Below, piece after piece: positions 5,234 through 7,900 of a stretch of 7,900 nucleotides of DNA; the first letter of the stretch is position 1, and every line of letters begins with the position of its first letter. Below the pieces are notes generated by a model. That model did not search any database, was not told where the DNA came from, and was given only the letters and a program-made list of their open reading frames with translations. Position numbers and translations under genes: made by a program. Source of the DNA: an uncultured Prevotellaceae bacterium (GTDB lineage Bacteria; Bacteroidota; Bacteroidia; Bacteroidales; Muribaculaceae); NCBI GenBank assembly GCA_945645715.1, contig CALZFJ010000083.1:1-7900 (forward strand), given 5' to 3'.

Positions 5234-6973
5234 ATGAAATGTTTTTCAAGAAATATCCTGCTTTTGGTGCTGGCTGTGATTGGCGCAGTGCCTATGATTG
5301 CAGGTAGTAAAGATGCCGATGATGCGGCGATGCGTCGCGACAAGGCCCGCTATGTGTATCTTGTGGCTATAAAGCAGCGTGAGGCTGATAACGATGGCGC
5401 GTTCTTCGACCTCATACGCCACGCCTACGCCCTCGACAGCTCAAACACTGCGATTTCCTATTACTATGGGCTTACTAAGCTGATGCGACCGAATGTCACT
5501 CGCGATGATGCCATGCGAGGTGTGGAACTCATGCGCAAGCACTTCGAGGCTCACCCCGAAGACTATTATGAAGCTTACACCTACGCCAATGTGTTGCCCC
5601 AAATCGGTAAAAATGAGGAGGCTTTGGCGGCTTGGCAGAAGCTCGCTGAGCTTTTCCCTACAAAAATCGACGTGCAGGGGCAGCTTGCCGACAGCTATGC
5701 ACGCAATGGAGACTTCCGCAAGTCGATTGAGGCATTTGATTCATTAGAGAAGGTGCTTGGAAAGACTCCCGAGCTACTTCTGCGCAAAATCAGCTACTAC
5801 TATGAGCTGCACGATACCACCGGAATGATTAATGAGGGACATCGCTTGCTCCGCACTGCTCCGCACAACGGCGAGTATAACTACCTGATGGGATATGTGT
5901 TCCAGGGTGTCCAGATGAATGACAGCGCCTTGGCATACTTCGATAAAGCCATAGAATTGATGCCCGACAACGGACGTCCGTATCTGGCGAAAGCTAATAT
6001 CTATATGCAGAAGGGCGACTCGGTGGGCTTCGACCGTGAAATTTATAACGCCCTCGTGAGCAAAGACCTTGATGTGGAAAACAAGGTGGGTGTGCTTACC
6101 GACTATATAAAGCAGCTCTTTTCCCGCAACGATACCACCGAGCGTGTGAACCGCCTTTTCACCGTGCTTATTGAGCAGCACCCGCATGAGGTGGCGATAC
6201 ACGAACTTTACAGCGAATATTTCGTGGCTCGCAAGGACTATGTGAGGGCCGCCGAGCAGATGGGCTATGTGGTGGATATCGACCCATCGAATGCCGACTA
6301 CTGGAAAAAACTTATGATGGTGAACCTCATGGCTGAGCAGTATCCAAAGGCAATTGCTGCCGGCGACAAGGCTTTGGAGTATAACCCAAAGAATATCGAC
6401 CTATATCAGTATATCGGTCCGGCATATTTCCAGATAAAGGAGTATGATAAGGCGCTTGAGGTGTATGACCGCTGCCTTGCGGTAGCCGATTCGCTCGACT
6501 ATCAGTTGCGTGCCTCGGTACTCACGGGCAAGGGCGATGTGTATTATGCGCTGAAGGACACTGCGCAGTCGTTTGCCTGCTATGAGGAGGCATTGAAGCT
6601 CGACCCGACCAATGTGTCGCTGATGAACAACTATGCCTATTTCCTTGCCGTTGAGGGTCGTGACCTCGATAAGGCTGAACAGCTGAGCACTAAGGCGGTG
6701 AATGCCTCGCCGAATAATGCCACTTTCCTCGACACCTACGCTTGGGTGTATTTCAAGAAGGGGGATTATAACCTTGCGCTCATCTACATAGAATATGCTC
6801 TGAAAAACGATGTAGGGGAGAATGCTGAGGTGATGGAACACTATGGCGATATCCTCTTTATGAACGGTCAGCCCGAAAAGGCACTGGAATGGTGGGAAAA
6901 GGCACTTAAACTCGACCCGGAGCGCGACGTGCTGAAGCGGAAGGTGGAGAATAAGACGTATTTCTTTAAGTGA
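5234..6973 (+). CDS. Exported tetratricopeptide-repeat (TPR) protein
   Basis: A 579-residue protein built almost wholly of TPR helical hairpins, which act as scaffolds for protein-protein contacts; the specific function is unknown. Residues 1-25 look like a Sec signal peptide: Lys2/Arg6, a hydrophobic core ILLLVLAVIGAVP (8-20) and a likely cut after AGS (23-25). There is no lipobox cysteine, so a periplasmic location is expected. About eleven TPR-like units can be traced, e.g. near 113-145, 147-178, 213-246, 355-387, 388-420, 425-460, 461-495, 496-529 and 531-563. The clearest are EYDKALEVYDRCL (403-415), YNLALIYIEYALK (512-524) and QPEKALEWWEKALKLDP (546-562). The ATG at 5234 was preferred over a GTG at 5195 because it puts the signal peptide at the N-terminus and the GTG lies inside the repeat array. 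It lies between dut and the DUF4292-type lipoprotein gene; an envelope role with the latter is inferred. Confidence 0.9.
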   Translation: MKCFSRNILLLVLAVIGAVPMIAGSKDADDAAMRRDKARYVYLVAIKQREADNDGAFFDLIRHAYALDSSNTAISYYYGLTKLMRPNVTRDDAMRGVELMRKHFEAHPEDYYEAYTYANVLPQIGKNEEALAAWQKLAELFPTKIDVQGQLADSYARNGDFRKSIEAFDSLEKVLGKTPELLLRKISYYYELHDTTGMINEGHRLLRTAPHNGEYNYLMGYVFQGVQMNDSALAYFDKAIELMPDNGRPYLAKANIYMQKGDSVGFDREIYNALVSKDLDVENKVGVLTDYIKQLFSRNDTTERVNRLFTVLIEQHPHEVAIHELYSEYFVARKDYVRAAEQMGYVVDIDPSNADYWKKLMMVNLMAEQYPKAIAAGDKALEYNPKNIDLYQYIGPAYFQIKEYDKALEVYDRCLAVADSLDYQLRASVLTGKGDVYYALKDTAQSFACYEEALKLDPTNVSLMNNYAYFLAVEGRDLDKAEQLSTKAVNASPNNATFLDTYAWVYFKKGDYNLALIYIEYALKNDVGENAEVMEHYGDILFMNGQPEKALEWWEKALKLDPERDVLKRKVENKTYFFK

Positions 6974-6996
6974 GAGGTAAGAGGTGAGAGGTAAGA
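6969..6996 (+). repeat. Heptamer repeat array 3 (contains TPR gene stop)
   Basis: Units AGTGAGA (6969-6975, one mismatch), GGTAAGA, GGTGAGA and GGTAAGA in phase. The TGA inside the first unit (6971-6973) is the stop codon of the TPR gene, so the repeat forms the 3' end of the reading frame. The array is followed by TGAATTTTTTT (6998-7008), an 11-mer also found after array 2 (5218-5228). Confidence 0.9.
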
Positions 6997-7031
6997 ATGA
7001 ATTTTTTTGAAAATATTGATAACGATTGAAT

Positions 7032-7868
7032 ATGAAGAAAGGATTAATTGCACTTGCAGCTACGATTGTGGCTATGGCAGCTGTGCTTGGCAGCTGTAGC
7101 ACACAGAAGAAAGGCGGCGTGCAGACTTCGGGCGGAATGTTGCCCGAAAATATGCAACAACGATTTGAGAACACAGTTGCTACATATACCGATTGGGACA
7201 CCTTTAAGGCTTCGGGCACTGTGACCATTGGCGGCAAATCACCTTTCTCATCGGCAATGCAGATAACAATGGTGCGCGGAAAGAGCGTGAATGTGTCGAT
7301 TCGACCGCTTTTGGGCATTGAGATGGGGCGCATTTACATCACCGGTGACTCGATTGTGGTGGTCAATAAGGTGGAAAAATACTATATTGCCGAGAACTTG
7401 ACGCTTATTGCCGGCGGAATACCCATGAACATCAACGATATGCAGAATCTGTTGCTGTCGCGTATGTTTGAGCTTGGCAATGGTACGATAACCACCCATC
7501 CGGCTACGTTGAAGTCGATAACCGAGGGCGCAAACAATCGTGTGAATGTGACATTGCAGCCCAAGGGAATGGATTTCGCCTACACTTTTGCCTTAAACAG
7601 CGAGGGTGAGGTGCGTGGTTTATCGCTTGAGGCGGGCGATTCGCCAGTGAACTTGAGCGTTACCTACTCAGCCCACCAAGCTACCGACTATGGCAAGGTG
7701 GCGAGCAACGTGGTGATGTCGTCGCGCTTTGGCGAACAGGATATGCAACTCACATTTGAACTGAATCCTGCAATGCTCTGGAACCAGTCGGTTAGCGACC
7801 GTTCGCCCATCGATACGCGCTATCGCCGCATTGATGGCATGGCTTTGCTCAAGGGAATGTTTAGGTAA
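7032..7868 (+). CDS. DUF4292-type outer-membrane lipoprotein, LolB-like layout
   Basis: A 278-residue lipoprotein of a family found mainly in Bacteroidota (DUF4292); no established function. Residues 1-22 form a type II signal peptide with lipobox LGSC (19-22); Cys22 would be lipidated. The next residues, STQKK, are not acidic, so the Bacteroidota surface-export signal is absent and a periplasm-facing anchor is inferred. The mature part has the family's order: a hydrophilic linker, TDWDTFKASGTVTI (53-66), SSAMQITMVRGKSVNVSI (73-90), PLLGIEMGRIYITGDSIVVVN (92-112), KYYIAEN (116-122), MQNLLLSRMF (137-146), then several predicted beta strands. The pattern of strand, polar turn, PLG-x-E and a strand is similar to LolB/LolA barrels. 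The ATG at 7032 was preferred to a TTG two codons upstream. It follows the TPR gene after 58 bases and its TAA lies inside repeat array 4. I recall similar dut-TPR-DUF4292 orders in other Bacteroidales, often followed by an M23 peptidase outside this window. Confidence 0.85.
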   Translation: MKKGLIALAATIVAMAAVLGSCSTQKKGGVQTSGGMLPENMQQRFENTVATYTDWDTFKASGTVTIGGKSPFSSAMQITMVRGKSVNVSIRPLLGIEMGRIYITGDSIVVVNKVEKYYIAENLTLIAGGIPMNINDMQNLLLSRMFELGNGTITTHPATLKSITEGANNRVNVTLQPKGMDFAYTFALNSEGEVRGLSLEAGDSPVNLSVTYSAHQATDYGKVASNVVMSSRFGEQDMQLTFELNPAMLWNQSVSDRSPIDTRYRRIDGMALLKGMFR

Positions 7869-7891
7869 GAGGTAAGGGGTAAGAGGTAAGA
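7864..7891 (+). repeat. Heptamer repeat array 4 (contains lipoprotein gene stop)
   Basis: Four in-phase units, GGTAAGA, GGTAAGG, GGTAAGA and GGTAAGA, then GAGGGGGTG at the window edge. The first unit's TAA (7866-7868) is the stop codon of the lipoprotein gene. The array may continue past the window. Confidence 0.88.
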
Positions 7892-7900
7892 GAGGGGGTG

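Noticed and set aside
4920..5249. Minus-strand frame with SPLTSHL heptads, looking like a repeat protein
   Set aside because: The heptads are a direct translation of the GGTRAGA DNA repeat read backwards; the rest is antisense to dut.
6401..7333. 310-codon minus-strand open frame across the TPR-lipoprotein junction
   Set aside because: It spans two convincing plus-strand genes and stays open through the gap only because the heptamer repeat has no stops on the minus strand.

Overview
The window looks like an ordinary chromosomal segment of a member of Bacteroidota, most likely order Bacteroidales. A Muribaculaceae-like genome is my guess, but the sequence alone does not fix the family. The reasons are the typical Bacteroidales form of ArgB, a DUF4292-type lipoprotein, a perfect Bacteroidales -7 promoter box (TATCTTTG) and the near absence of Shine-Dalgarno sequences before genes.

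Left half, minus strand, in transcription order: a long-chain acyl-CoA ligase (4576-2768), peptide chain release factor 2 (prfB, 2651-1541), acetyl/succinyl-glutamate kinase (argB, 1387-617) and the first 197 codons of a formate/nitrite-transporter (FNT) family channel that runs off the left edge (591-1). prfB is not one uninterrupted frame. It begins at a GTG, hits an in-frame UGA after 21 codons, and continues only by a programmed +1 frameshift at AGGAGG-TAT-CTT-TGA-C. A long hairpin with flanking A/T tracts separates prfB from argB. argB and the FNT gene are 25 bases apart and probably co-transcribed.

Right half, plus strand: dut (dUTPase), an exported TPR protein of 579 residues and a DUF4292-type outer-membrane lipoprotein of 278 residues, in one direction with short gaps. 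dut and the acyl-CoA ligase are divergent from a 90-base gap that carries one strong and one weaker candidate promoter. The TPR and lipoprotein genes look like an envelope module; the lipoprotein resembles LolB in layout.

The main structure not explained by genes is a dispersed family of 7-base tandem repeats, GGTGAGA/GGTAAGA. It occurs in four places (1402-1440, 5117-5200, 6969-6996, 7864-7891), always with the purine-rich strand on +, whatever the direction of the neighbouring genes. Two of the plus-strand genes end inside a repeat unit, which supplies their stop codon, and dut ends directly against an array. No RNA gene, CRISPR array, insertion sequence or phage gene is visible. The longest gap between genes is 153 bases (1388-1540). 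I see no convincing new multi-gene system here.
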